Origin: Nesterenkonia marinintestina
GTDB lineage: Bacteria > Actinomycetota > Actinomycetes > Actinomycetales > Micrococcaceae
Reading direction: 5' to 3'
DNA length: 64,000 nt
NCBI RefSeq assembly: GCF_025420485.1
Contig: NZ_JAOEFD010000006.1
Location: forward strand, 99,675 to 163,674
In this document: one piece after another, positions 1 to 8,450 of the stretch
Layout: each line of letters begins with the position of its first letter
Position numbering within the stretch: the first letter of the stretch is position 1
Translations under genes and position numbers: made by a program
The notes under the pieces: model-generated
Seen by the model: only the letters and a program-made list of their open reading frames with translations
Told to the model about the DNA's origin: nothing
Database searches by the model: none

Positions 1-1295
1 TGCTCGGGTTCACCGTGGCCTCCGCGCTGCTGGGCTGCATGCTCGGCGCCTGGGCCGGGGGCTCGCTGGCCGACCGGCTGGGACGTGTGCGAGCCATGCT
101 CATCGCCGCGGCCCTGTTCTTCGTCTCCGCCGTCGGCTCCGGTCTGGCCGTCACCGAGTACGACCTCATCGCCTGGCGCGTGATCGGCGGCGTCGGCGTC
201 GGCATGGCCTCGGTGATCGCACCCTCCTACATCGCCGAGGTGGCCCCGGCGAACCTGCGCGGTCGGCTCGGCTCCATGTGGCAGATGGCGATCGTCGTCG
301 GGATCTTCGGCGCCGCCCTGTCCAACGCGCTGCTGCTGAACATCGCCGGCGGAGCGGGGGAGACGCTCTGGTTCGGGCTCGACGCCTGGCGCTGGATGTT
401 CATCATGGAGGCCTTCCCGGCTCTGATCTACGGGCTGCTGGCCACCTCCATCCCGGAGTCGCCCAGGTACCTGGTCTCCCGCGGCGAGGAGGACCGCGCC
501 GCGGAGGTCCTCCACGACGTGGTCGGGCTGCGCGGGGAGTCCGCGATCCAGGCCAAGATCGCCGAGATCGCTCGGACGATCAACGTCGAGTCCCGTCAGC
601 GGGTGAAGGACCTGATCGTCGGCGGGAAGCTCATGCCCATCGTGTGGGTAGGGCTCGGTCTGGCGGTCTTCCAGCAGTTCGTCGGCATCAACGTGATCTT
701 CTACTACTCCTCGACGCTGTGGCAGTCGGTCGGCATCCCCGAGGACCAGTCCTTCCTCATCCAGGTCATCACCGCCACGGTGAACATCCTGGCCACGGTG
801 GTGGGCATCCTCATCGTGGACAAGGTCGGCCGCCGGATCCCGCTGATCGTGGGCTCCGCGGGGATGGCGGTCACCCTGGGCATGATGGCGGTGGCCTTCT
901 CCCAGGCCCAGGTGGCCGGCGACGCCGGCGCCGGAGACGCCACGGTCACCCTTCCCGAGCCGTGGGGCATCATCGCCCTGGTCTCGGCCAACCTCTTCGT
1001 CCTGTTCTTCGGGGCCACCTGGGGTCCCTTCATGTGGCTCCTTCTCGGGGAGATGTTCCCCAACCGCATCCGCGCGATGGCCGTCGGCGTCTCCGCGGCG
1101 GCGAACTGGGCGGCGAACTTCCTGATCTCGACGATCTTCCCCGCGATGGCCGGATTCTCACTGGTCTTCGCCTACGGCTTCTATGCGGTCTCCGCGCTGC
1201 TCTCCCTGGTGTTCGTGCTGCTGTGGGTGCCGGAGACCAAGGGGCGCGAGCTCGAGGACATGTCCGATTCGGCCTTCAGCAGGCGCGGCGACTGA
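1..1295 (+). CDS. Sugar porter family MFS transporter (5' truncated)
   Basis: Secondary transporter of the major facilitator superfamily, sugar porter type, predicted to carry a hexose or polyol by proton symport through the membrane. The reading frame is open from the left edge (LGFT before the GTG at 15), so the true start and first helix lie outside the window. Family signatures are visible: GGSLADRLGR after the second helix, PESPRYL before the central cytoplasmic loop, QQFVGINVIFYYSS in helix 7, and PETKGRELE after the last helix. About 430 codons remain of the usual 450-500. It is followed 132 bases later by the mannitol PTS genes on the same strand, so a polyol or sugar substrate is plausible, but the sequence does not fix specificity. 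Confidence 0.9.
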   Translation, partial: LGFTVASALLGCMLGAWAGGSLADRLGRVRAMLIAAALFFVSAVGSGLAVTEYDLIAWRVIGGVGVGMASVIAPSYIAEVAPANLRGRLGSMWQMAIVVGIFGAALSNALLLNIAGGAGETLWFGLDAWRWMFIMEAFPALIYGLLATSIPESPRYLVSRGEEDRAAEVLHDVVGLRGESAIQAKIAEIARTINVESRQRVKDLIVGGKLMPIVWVGLGLAVFQQFVGINVIFYYSSTLWQSVGIPEDQSFLIQVITATVNILATVVGILIVDKVGRRIPLIVGSAGMAVTLGMMAVAFSQAQVAGDAGAGDATVTLPEPWGIIALVSANLFVLFFGATWGPFMWLLLGEMFPNRIRAMAVGVSAAANWAANFLISTIFPAMAGFSLVFAYGFYAVSALLSLVFVLLWVPETKGRELEDMSDSAFSRRGD

Positions 1296-1427
1296 CCAGC
1301 GCGGCATCCGCTCCGCGTGCCGCGCGGTCGGATGCTGGTGGCCGTGCCCGTCGGGGTCTACGATGATGACTCACCGCACCCCAGTGGTCCTGCTCGAGGG
1401 CCACGACCAGGCAAGAAAGGCCGCGCT

Positions 1428-3536
1428 ATGACCACGGCAGCCTCGGAGACCGGATCCAAGGGGGGCGCTCGCGTCCTCATCCAGCGGTTCGGCTCGTTCC
1501 TCTCGGGCATGATCATGCCCAATATCCCCGCGCTGATCGCCTGGGGGATCCTCACCGCCTTCGTCATCCCCGACGGCTTCACCCCCAACGAGGCCCTGGC
1601 GACGATCGTCGGTCCGATGATCCACTATCTGCTGCCGCTGATGATCGCCATGCAGGGCGGCCGGATGATCTACGAGGCGCGCGGCGTCGTGGTCGCCGGC
1701 ATCGCCACATTCGGCGTGATCGCCGGCTCCGACTGGCTGATCGCCCAGCAGAGCGAGCAGCTCGGCGAGGACCTGGGCCAGATCCATATGTTCATCGGCG
1801 CGATGATCATGGGTCCGCTCGCCGCCTGGGTGATGAAGAAGCTCGACGGGCTGTGGGAGGGGAAGATCCGCACCGGCTTCGAGATGCTGGTGAACATGTT
1901 CTCCGCCGGTCTGGCCGGCTTCTTCCTCGCCGTGGCAGGGTTCTACCTCCTGGCTCCCGTGGTCAACTGGCTCATGGCCGTGCTGGGCCGCGCGGTCGAA
2001 TGGCTGGTCGACACCGGACTGCTGCCGCTGACCTCGCTGATCATCGAGCCGGCGAAGGTCTTCTTCCTCAACAACGCCATCAACCACGGTGTCCTGACTC
2101 CGTTGGGCATCGATGAGGCGGCCGAGGCCGGGAAGTCCGTCCTGTTCCTGCTCGAAGCCAACCCGGGGCCCGGCGTGGGCGTGCTGATCGCATACACGAT
2201 ATTCGGCGTCGGCGCGGCCAAGGCGACGGCCCCCGGTGCGGCGCTGATCCAGTTCGTCGGAGGCATCCACGAGGTCTACTTCCCCTACGTGCTCATGAAG
2301 CCCGCCCTGCTGCTGGCGGTCGTGGCGGGCGGCGCCTCCGGAGTAGCGGTCAACGTCGCCTTCGACACCGGTCTGCGGGGCCCGGCCTCGCCGGGGTCGA
2401 TCCTGGCCGTGATGGCGCAGACCGCCCAGGGGGACCACCTGGGTGTGGCGCTGTCCGTGGTCGTCTCGGCCGGCGTCAGCTTCGCCGTGGCCGCACCCAT
2501 CCTGCTCGCCTCCCGGAAGAGGGACCTGGCGGCCGGAGAGGACCAGTTCTCCGACGCCGTGGCCAGGACGCAGGCCAACAAGGGCAAGTCCTCCGACGCC
2601 CTCTCCGGTCTGGCCGGCGGTGCCGCGGCGGGATCCGGGGCGGCCGCCCTGGGGACCATCGCCCCGCCCCGACGCATCGAGACCATCATCTTCGCCTGCG
2701 ACGCCGGCATGGGATCCTCGGCGATGGGTGCCTCGGTGCTGAGGCGCAAGCTCAAGGACGAGGGCATCACAGACGTCTCCGTGACCAACAGGGCCATCCC
2801 CTCGCTGCCGGGGGACACCGATCTGGTCGTCACCCAGCAACAGCTCACCGACCGTGCCCGCAGCCGTGAGGCCGACGCCGTGCACGTCTCGGTGGACAGC
2901 TTCATGGACGCCCCCGAGTACGACGACGTCGTCCGCCTCGTCCAGGAGTCCCGGGAGGAGTCGGCGGCCGACGAGCCGGACGGTTCGCGCGCCGCACCAG
3001 GGGCCGCCGCTTCGGGTGCTCCGGCCTCCGGCGCCGCGGCGTCCGGTGCTGCGGCGTCCGGAGCTGCGACGTCCGCCACCGACGACGACGAGGCCTCCGG
3101 CGGAGACGACGTCCTGACGCTGGACCGGGTCCGCATCCACTCCGGCTCGGCCACGCAGGAGGAGGCGCTCGCCGAGGCGGCACGCATGCTCGAGGACGCC
3201 GGGGCCGTGACCTCGGACTACCTCGAGGCCATGCGTCGCCGCGAGGAGACCGTGTCCACCTTCATGGGCAACGAGCTCGCGATCCCGCACGGGACCAACG
3301 ATGCGAAGGAGGCCGTGCTCGCCTCGGCGCTGTCGGTCTCCCGCTACGACGGCGGCGTCGACTGGGGCGGCAAGCAGGCCGTCTTCGTCGTCGGCATCGC
3401 CGGGGTGGGGAAGGAGCACCTGGCGATTCTGTCGAAGATCGCGCGGCTCTTCTCGAACAAGGAGGCGGTGGAGCGGCTGAAGGCCGCGGCCACCGAGGAG
3501 GAGCTGCTCGAGATGCTCCACGCCGTCAACGACTGA
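1428..3536 (+). CDS. mtlA: PTS mannitol transporter EIICBA
   Basis: Mannitol-specific phosphotransferase permease that imports mannitol and delivers mannitol-1-phosphate. Domain order is membrane EIIC (about residues 15-370), EIIB (about 415-510, phosphocysteine loop CDAGMGSSAMG with Cys424) and EIIA (about 560-700, active His621 in AIPHGTND). The length is 702 residues against about 640 in E. coli; the extra length is an Ala/Ser/Gly-rich linker between B and A. I chose the ATG at 1428 because AAGAAAGG lies 7 bases upstream; an in-frame GTG-type start at 1317 gives a non-conserved extension. A weak -10 (TACGAT, 1359-1364) would serve this gene. mtlD follows 14 bases later, so they are probably cotranscribed. 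Confidence 0.95.
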   Translation: MTTAASETGSKGGARVLIQRFGSFLSGMIMPNIPALIAWGILTAFVIPDGFTPNEALATIVGPMIHYLLPLMIAMQGGRMIYEARGVVVAGIATFGVIAGSDWLIAQQSEQLGEDLGQIHMFIGAMIMGPLAAWVMKKLDGLWEGKIRTGFEMLVNMFSAGLAGFFLAVAGFYLLAPVVNWLMAVLGRAVEWLVDTGLLPLTSLIIEPAKVFFLNNAINHGVLTPLGIDEAAEAGKSVLFLLEANPGPGVGVLIAYTIFGVGAAKATAPGAALIQFVGGIHEVYFPYVLMKPALLLAVVAGGASGVAVNVAFDTGLRGPASPGSILAVMAQTAQGDHLGVALSVVVSAGVSFAVAAPILLASRKRDLAAGEDQFSDAVARTQANKGKSSDALSGLAGGAAAGSGAAALGTIAPPRRIETIIFACDAGMGSSAMGASVLRRKLKDEGITDVSVTNRAIPSLPGDTDLVVTQQQLTDRARSREADAVHVSVDSFMDAPEYDDVVRLVQESREESAADEPDGSRAAPGAAASGAPASGAAASGAAASGAATSATDDDEASGGDDVLTLDRVRIHSGSATQEEALAEAARMLEDAGAVTSDYLEAMRRREETVSTFMGNELAIPHGTNDAKEAVLASALSVSRYDGGVDWGGKQAVFVVGIAGVGKEHLAILSKIARLFSNKEAVERLKAAATEEELLEMLHAVND

Positions 3537-3550
3537 GACGAGGCGCAGGT

Positions 3551-4711
3551 ATGAAGGCAGTGCACTTCGGTGCCGGGAACATCGGCCGCGGATTCGTGGG
3601 GCAGCTGCTCCATCAGGGCGGGTATGAGATCGTCTTCTCCGACGTCGCCGGCCCCCTGGTGGAGGCGCTGCAGGCCGCCGAGTCCTACACCGTCCACGAG
3701 GTGGGCGACGGCGGCGGGGCCCACGTGATCACCGGCTTCCGCGCCGTGAACTCCGCCGAGGAGCCTGAGCGCCTCGCCGAGGAGGTGGCCACCGCCGAGG
3801 TGGTCACCACTGCCGTGGGCCCGACCGTGCTGCGATTCATCGCCCCGCACATCGTCGAGGGGCTCCGCCGCCGCGCCCCGGAGGCCGCCCCGCTGCAGGT
3901 CATGGCCTGCGAGAACGCCATCGGGGGGACCGACCAGCTGCGCGGACATATGGCTGAGGCCGCGGGAGGGCGGTGGTCGGAGCTCGAGGCTCGGGCGGTG
4001 TTCGCGAACACGGCGGTCGACCGGATCGTGCCCGGCGGCGGCGGAGCCGGCGGCAAAGGCGCCGTCGGAGACATCGACGTCGAGGTCGAGCCCTTCTACG
4101 AGTGGGCCGTGGAGCGCGGTCCCTTCGGCGGGAGTCCCCCGCACATCCCCGGTGCACACTTCGTCGACGACCTCGGCCCCTACATCGAGCGGAAGCTCTT
4201 CACCGTGAACACCGGTCATGCGGCGACGGCCTATCTGGGGGCCCGGGCCGGGGCGGAGACCATCGCCGAGGCGCTGGCCGATCCGCAGGTGGCCGCCGGC
4301 GTCGCCGCCGCCCTGGAGGAGACCTCGGCGCTGCTCGTGGCGAAGCACGGCTTCGCCGATGAGGACCTGGCGGACTATCGGGCGACGATCCTGGACCGCT
4401 TCCGCAACCCCGAACTTCCCGACACCGTCCTTCGGGTCGGACGCCAGCCGCTGCGCAAGCTCTCCCGCCACGAGCGCCTCATCGGGCCCTCTGGGGAGGC
4501 GGCCGAGCGCGGGCTCGCCACGGAGGGGCTGATGGACGTCGTCGCCGCGACGCTGGTCTTCCGCTCCGAGGACGAGCAGGCGGTCGAGCTGGGGCGGCTC
4601 CTCAGAGACCTGCCGCCCCAGGCGTTCGTCGCCGAGGTCACCGGTCTGAGGCCCGAGCACCCGCTCCACGGGCAGGTCCTCCGTCGCGTCGAGGCGGCCC
4701 GCACGGAGTGA
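3551..4711 (+). CDS. mtlD: Mannitol-1-phosphate 5-dehydrogenase
   Basis: Cytoplasmic NAD-dependent enzyme that oxidises mannitol-1-phosphate to fructose-6-phosphate, the step after MtlA. The N-terminal Rossmann motif GAGNIGRGF at residues 7-15 is the MtlD signature, and ACENAIGG and the FVDDLGPYIERKLFTVN stretch match the polyol dehydrogenase family. The length of 386 residues fits the family (E. coli 382). It begins 14 bases after the mtlA stop, so the two probably form one operon. It lies upstream of the strong rplM promoter with no clear terminator between them. Confidence 0.96.
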   Translation: MKAVHFGAGNIGRGFVGQLLHQGGYEIVFSDVAGPLVEALQAAESYTVHEVGDGGGAHVITGFRAVNSAEEPERLAEEVATAEVVTTAVGPTVLRFIAPHIVEGLRRRAPEAAPLQVMACENAIGGTDQLRGHMAEAAGGRWSELEARAVFANTAVDRIVPGGGGAGGKGAVGDIDVEVEPFYEWAVERGPFGGSPPHIPGAHFVDDLGPYIERKLFTVNTGHAATAYLGARAGAETIAEALADPQVAAGVAAALEETSALLVAKHGFADEDLADYRATILDRFRNPELPDTVLRVGRQPLRKLSRHERLIGPSGEAAERGLATEGLMDVVAATLVFRSEDEQAVELGRLLRDLPPQAFVAEVTGLRPEHPLHGQVLRRVEAARTE

Positions 4712-4727
4712 CCGTCCGGGGGTCGCG

Positions 4728-4756
4728 TTGCCCGGATCCGCTCCCAGCGGTATAGT
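4728..4756 (+). promoter_or_regulatory. rplM-rpsI promoter
   Basis: TTGCCC at 4728-4733 and TATAGT at 4751-4756 are separated by exactly 17 bases, the best sigma70-like match in the window. Predicted transcription start is about 4763, some 230 bases before the rplM GTG, as expected for a highly expressed ribosomal operon. Confidence 0.75.
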
Positions 4757-4762
4757 AGATCT

Positions 4763-4993
4763 CTGTTGTGCGTGTCCACTCTCGGGCGCACCTGTGTCGA
4801 GGCGGCTCGTTGCATGGCCGTCAAGCCTCCACGGGGCCCCGGAGCCTAAGGGCCCGGCATCTTCCCAGCCCTCACCTGGGAAGCCGGACGGCACACTTGC
4901 GAAGAAGCGGATCTTCGTCGGAACAGGGGCGCCCTCACACGTCCTCGGCCCGATGAGACCGACCGTAGAACACCGACCGAAGGCATCAACACC
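4763..4993 (+). promoter_or_regulatory. Structured 5' leader of rplM
   Basis: Untranslated leader of about 230 nt. It contains a perfect 8-bp hairpin, CTTCCCAG (4861-4868) pairing with CTGGGAAG (4876-4883) over a 7-nt loop. Short GC-rich complementary segments, GGGGCCC near 4836 and GGGCCC near 4849, lie just before it. No convincing ORF is present. Position and structure suggest an autoregulatory ribosomal-protein leader bound by L13, but I cannot match it to a described actinobacterial leader family from sequence alone. Confidence 0.4.
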
Positions 4994-5443
4994 GTGCGTA
5001 CGTACACCCCGAAGTCTGGCGACGCCGACGCTCAGTGGCACATCATCGACGCCACCGACGTCGTGCTCGGCCGTCTCGCCAGCCAGAGCGCCGCCCTGCT
5101 GCGCGGCAAGCACAAGCCGACGTTCGCCCCCCACATGGACATGGGCGACCACGTCATCATCATCAACGCCGAGAAGGTCGCCGTCACCGGCGACAAGGGT
5201 GCCAAGAAGCGCTACTGGCGCCACTCGGGCTTCCCCGGAGGCATCCGCTCCCTGACCTTCGACGAGATGATCGAGCGTCACCCGACCCGCGCCGTGTACC
5301 AGGCGGTGAAGGGCATGCTGCCGCACAACAGGCTCGGCGCCGCACAGTTGACGAAGCTGCGCGTCTATGCCGGCCCGGAGCACCCGCACGCGGGCCAGCA
5401 GCCGAAGCCGTACGAGATCACCCAGGTCGCTCAGCAGTCCTGA
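4994..5443 (+). CDS. rplM: 50S ribosomal protein L13
   Basis: Large-subunit ribosomal protein and early assembly factor. Its 149 residues match the family from the N-terminus (MRTYTPK, then [16 protein letters not shown]) through the conserved [18 protein letters not shown] and the C-terminal [16 protein letters not shown]. The start is GTG at 4994; a short GAAGG lies 10 bases upstream. rpsI follows 35 bases later, the near-universal L13-S9 pair, transcribed from the strong promoter at 4728-4756. Confidence 0.98.
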   Translation: MRTYTPKSGDADAQWHIIDATDVVLGRLASQSAALLRGKHKPTFAPHMDMGDHVIIINAEKVAVTGDKGAKKRYWRHSGFPGGIRSLTFDEMIERHPTRAVYQAVKGMLPHNRLGAAQLTKLRVYAGPEHPHAGQQPKPYEITQVAQQS

Positions 5444-5478
5444 GCCGCCCGACACGACGAAGATTTCCAAGGAGAACC

Positions 5479-5979
5479 GTGGCTCAGAACACCGAAGAGC
5501 TCACCGAGACCGAGGGCCTGTCCAGCTACACCTCGGAGTCCGCAGGCGCCCCCGCGGAGACCGCTGAGGGCACCGAGCGTGCCCCGCTGACCGTCGGCGG
5601 CGCCGCCGTCGGTCGTCGGAAGAAGGCCCGCGCCCGCGTCCGCCTGATCCCGGGCTCCGGCGGCTGGACCATCAACGGCCGCAGCCTCGAGGACTACTTC
5701 CCCAACAAGCTGCACCAGCAGGAGGTCAACGACCCATTCACCCTGCTGGGCCTCGAAGGCGCCTACGACGTCGTCGCCCGCATCGACGGCGGCGGCCCCT
5801 CGGGCCAGTCCGGCGCCGTGCGCCTGGGCATCGCCCGCGCGCTGAACGAGATCGACCGCGACCACAACCGCCCGGCCCTGAAGAAGGCCGGCTTCCTCAC
5901 CCGTGACGACCGCGCGGTGGAGCGGAAGAAGGCCGGTCTCAAGAAGGCCCGCAAGGCCCCGCAGTACTCGAAGCGCTGA
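5479..5979 (+). CDS. rpsI: 30S ribosomal protein S9
   Basis: Small-subunit ribosomal protein whose basic C-terminal tail reaches the P-site tRNA. The GTG at 5479 is preceded by AAGGAG (5469-5474) and gives 166 residues. The first 45 or so are an acidic Glu/Ser/Ala-rich extension typical of actinobacterial S9. The conserved body includes [39 protein letters not shown] and the terminal RKAPQYSKR. Second gene of the rplM operon; a strong hairpin terminator lies 40 bases after the stop. Confidence 0.98.
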   Translation: MAQNTEELTETEGLSSYTSESAGAPAETAEGTERAPLTVGGAAVGRRKKARARVRLIPGSGGWTINGRSLEDYFPNKLHQQEVNDPFTLLGLEGAYDVVARIDGGGPSGQSGAVRLGIARALNEIDRDHNRPALKKAGFLTRDDRAVERKKAGLKKARKAPQYSKR

Positions 5980-6019
5980 TCTCGGACCGGACCGTCAGGC
6001 CCGCCGAGGCACCGCCCAC

Positions 6020-6055
6020 GGAACCCCGTCGCTCGCAGCAGAGCGGCGGGGTTCC
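6020..6055 (+). terminator. Terminator after rpsI
   Basis: GGAACCCCGTCGCTC (6020-6034) pairs with GAGCGGCGGGGTTCC (6041-6055), a 15-bp stem with one G-U pair around a 6-nt loop. The U-tract is poor, as is common in actinobacteria. It lies between rpsI and ppk2. Confidence 0.8.
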
Positions 6056-6156
6056 GTCGTCCGCGGCACCGGTTCCCCCTCCCTTCGTCCGACGGCGAGC
6101 TCGTGCGGCCGTATACTGGGATCGCACCTCGACGACCGTCCTCACCAGGGGGTTCC

Positions 6157-7044
6157 ATGGAAGCAGCCGGACTCGACGACGAGCACCTGGCCTACTACGA
6201 GGGTTCGCCCCTCCCCGCGCCGGACAAGGACGCCTGGCGGGAGGGGTACCCGTATCAGACCAAGCTGCGGCGGCCGACCTACGAGAAGCGCAAGCGTGCC
6301 CTGCAGATCGAGCTGCTGAAGATGCAGCGCTGGGTGAAGGACTCCGGTGAGAAGGTCCTCATCATCTTCGAGGGTCGCGACGCCGCCGGCAAGGGCGGTG
6401 CGATCAAGCGGTTCCACGAGCACCTCAACCCCCGAGGTGCGCGCATCGTGGCGCTGGACAAGCCCACCGACACCGAGCGCACCCAGTGGTACTTCCAGCG
6501 ATACATCGAGCACCTGCCCTCCGGCGGGGAGATCGTGATGATGGACCGCTCCTGGTACAACCGCGCCGGCGTCGAGCGGGTCATGGGCTACTGCACACCG
6601 AAGCAGTACCTGGAGTTCATGCGGGAGGCCCCCGAGCTGGAGCGCATGCTCGTCAACTCCGGGGTCCGTCTGTTCAAGTTCTGGTTCTCGGTCTCGCGCA
6701 GCGAACAGCTGGCCCGCTTCGCCTCCCGCCAGACCGATCCGGTGCGTCGGTGGAAGCTCTCACCCACGGACATGGCCTCGCTCGACAAGTGGGAGGACTA
6801 CACGGCGGCCAAGGAGGCCATGTTCTTCTACACCGACACCGCGGCGGCGCCATGGACGGTGGTCAAGTCCAACGACAAGAAGCGCGCCCGGCTGGAGGCG
6901 ATGCGGCACGTGCTCGACCAGGTGCCGTATCCGGATCGGGATCCTGCGGTCGCCCACACTCCCGACCCGCTGATCTGCGGACCCGCCGCGGACCTCTCGG
7001 AGAACGGTGAGAACCTGGGCTCCGCGTTCCCGAATACCCGCTGA
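6157..7044 (+). CDS. ppk2: Polyphosphate kinase 2 family protein
   Basis: Uses inorganic polyphosphate to phosphorylate nucleotides, or the reverse. The short single-domain form of 295 residues has Walker A GRDAAGKGG (about residues 73-81) followed by the family signature FHEHLNPRG, a Walker B/lid MMDRSWYNRAGVERVMG with Asp130, and the C-terminal KWEDYTAAKEAMFFYTDT. I chose the ATG at 6157 because AGGGGG sits 4 bases upstream. A possible -10 (TATACT, 6112-6117) lies 40 bases before it, so it is probably expressed apart from rpsI. Class I PPK2 (ADP-producing or NDP kinase) is likely, but donor and acceptor preference cannot be read from sequence. Confidence 0.95.
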   Translation: MEAAGLDDEHLAYYEGSPLPAPDKDAWREGYPYQTKLRRPTYEKRKRALQIELLKMQRWVKDSGEKVLIIFEGRDAAGKGGAIKRFHEHLNPRGARIVALDKPTDTERTQWYFQRYIEHLPSGGEIVMMDRSWYNRAGVERVMGYCTPKQYLEFMREAPELERMLVNSGVRLFKFWFSVSRSEQLARFASRQTDPVRRWKLSPTDMASLDKWEDYTAAKEAMFFYTDTAAAPWTVVKSNDKKRARLEAMRHVLDQVPYPDRDPAVAHTPDPLICGPAADLSENGENLGSAFPNTR

Positions 7045-7095
7045 GGAGCGTCTCTGCCGGGGTTCGGCGGAGCCACTGCTTAGACTGGACGGATC

Positions 7096-8448
7096 ATGTC
7101 TAGACTCTTCGGAACCGACGGAGTTCGCGGGGTGGCCAACGGCCTCATCACCGCAGAGCTCGCACTCAGCCTCTCCCAGGCCGCAGCCGTCGTGCTCGGC
7201 CATCGCCGGGCGGAGCCAGGCCGTCGTCCGGTCGCCGTCGTCGCCCGCGACCCGCGGGTGAGCGGTGAGTTCATCGCCGCCGCCGTCGAGGCGGGACTCG
7301 CCAGCGCCGGGATCGACGTCCATGACGCCGGTGTGCTCCCCACCCCGGCCGCGGCGTTCCTCGTCGCAGACTCCGGAGCGGACTTCGGTGTGATGATCTC
7401 GGCCTCGCACAATGCGGCCCCGGACAACGGGATCAAGTTCCTGGGCCGCGGCGGGCACAAGCTGGACGACGCCGTCGAGGACGAGATCGAGACGGAGATG
7501 TCTCAGGAGCCGGCCCGCCCGGTCGGTGCCGACGTCGGCCGCATCCGACGCTTCTCCGACGCCGAGGACCGCTATGTGGTCCACCTGCTGAAGTCGCTCG
7601 GCGAGAGCACGCTGCGCGGAGTCAAGGTCGTCCTCGACTGCGCCCACGGTGCGGCCTCCGGATGCTCTCCGCAGGCCTTCACCGACGCGGGAGCCGAGGT
7701 CGTGGTGATCGGGGCGGATCCGGACGGGCTGAACATCAACGACGGGTACGGCTCCACACACCTCGAGCGCCTCCGGGAGGCCGTGTGCGAGCACCGGGCA
7801 GATCTCGGCATCGCCCACGACGGCGACGCCGACCGCTGTCTGGCCGTGGACCACACCGGAGACGTCGTCGACGGCGATCAGATCATGGCCGTACTCGCCC
7901 TGGCGCTGAAGGAGCGCGGCGAGCTGCGCGAGGACACCCTGGTGGTCACCGTGATGAGCAATCTGGGCCTGAAGCTGGGTATGCGGGCCGCGGGCATCGA
8001 GATCGTCGAGACCGCGGTGGGGGACCGGTACGTCCTCGAGGGGATGCGCGCCGGGGACTACTCCCTCGGCGGAGAGCAGTCGGGGCACCTGATCCTCGCC
8101 GACTACGCGACCACCGGCGACGGGCTGCTCACCGGCCTGCAGCTGGCCTCCCGCGTCGCCGCCACCGGCACTCCGCTGCGTGAGCTGACCGCCGCCGCGA
8201 TGGAGCGGCTGCCGCAGGTGCTGATCAACGTGGACGGAGTGGACAAGGCGCGCGCGAAGTCCCACGAGGAGGTTCAGCGAGCCGTCGCCGCCGTCGAGGA
8301 GCGGCTGGGTGAGGCCGGACGGGTGCTGCTGCGCCCCTCGGGCACCGAACCCGTGGTCCGCGTGATGGTCGAGGCCCGCAGCGCCGACGACGCGCGGGAC
8401 GAGGCCCAGCACCTCGCCGAGGTCGTCCGACGGGAGTTGGCCCTGTAG
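7096..8448 (+). CDS. glmM: Phosphoglucosamine mutase
   Basis: Converts glucosamine-6-phosphate to glucosamine-1-phosphate on the way to UDP-GlcNAc and peptidoglycan. Its 450 residues carry all four landmarks of the phosphohexomutase family: the phosphoserine loop MISASHN (Ser104), the metal loop DGDADRC, the sugar loop GGEQSGH and the phosphate-binding [12 protein letters not shown]. The start is ATG 7096; TAGACT at 7081-7086 lies 9 bases upstream and there is no Shine-Dalgarno, so the mRNA is probably leaderless. glmS, the preceding enzyme of the pathway, lies 3 kb downstream. Confidence 0.97.
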   Translation: MSRLFGTDGVRGVANGLITAELALSLSQAAAVVLGHRRAEPGRRPVAVVARDPRVSGEFIAAAVEAGLASAGIDVHDAGVLPTPAAAFLVADSGADFGVMISASHNAAPDNGIKFLGRGGHKLDDAVEDEIETEMSQEPARPVGADVGRIRRFSDAEDRYVVHLLKSLGESTLRGVKVVLDCAHGAASGCSPQAFTDAGAEVVVIGADPDGLNINDGYGSTHLERLREAVCEHRADLGIAHDGDADRCLAVDHTGDVVDGDQIMAVLALALKERGELREDTLVVTVMSNLGLKLGMRAAGIEIVETAVGDRYVLEGMRAGDYSLGGEQSGHLILADYATTGDGLLTGLQLASRVAATGTPLRELTAAAMERLPQVLINVDGVDKARAKSHEEVQRAVAAVEERLGEAGRVLLRPSGTEPVVRVMVEARSADDARDEAQHLAEVVRRELAL

Positions 8449-8450
8449 CG

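Noticed and set aside
1371..3521. A 716-codon open frame on the minus strand opposite mtlA, and similar long antisense frames (3344-5470, 11584-13893, 13578-16244, 32877-35615).
   Set aside because: Their translations are Arg/His/Gly/Asp-rich with no recognisable motif, and each lies opposite a well-conserved gene. They are mirror frames caused by high GC at third positions.
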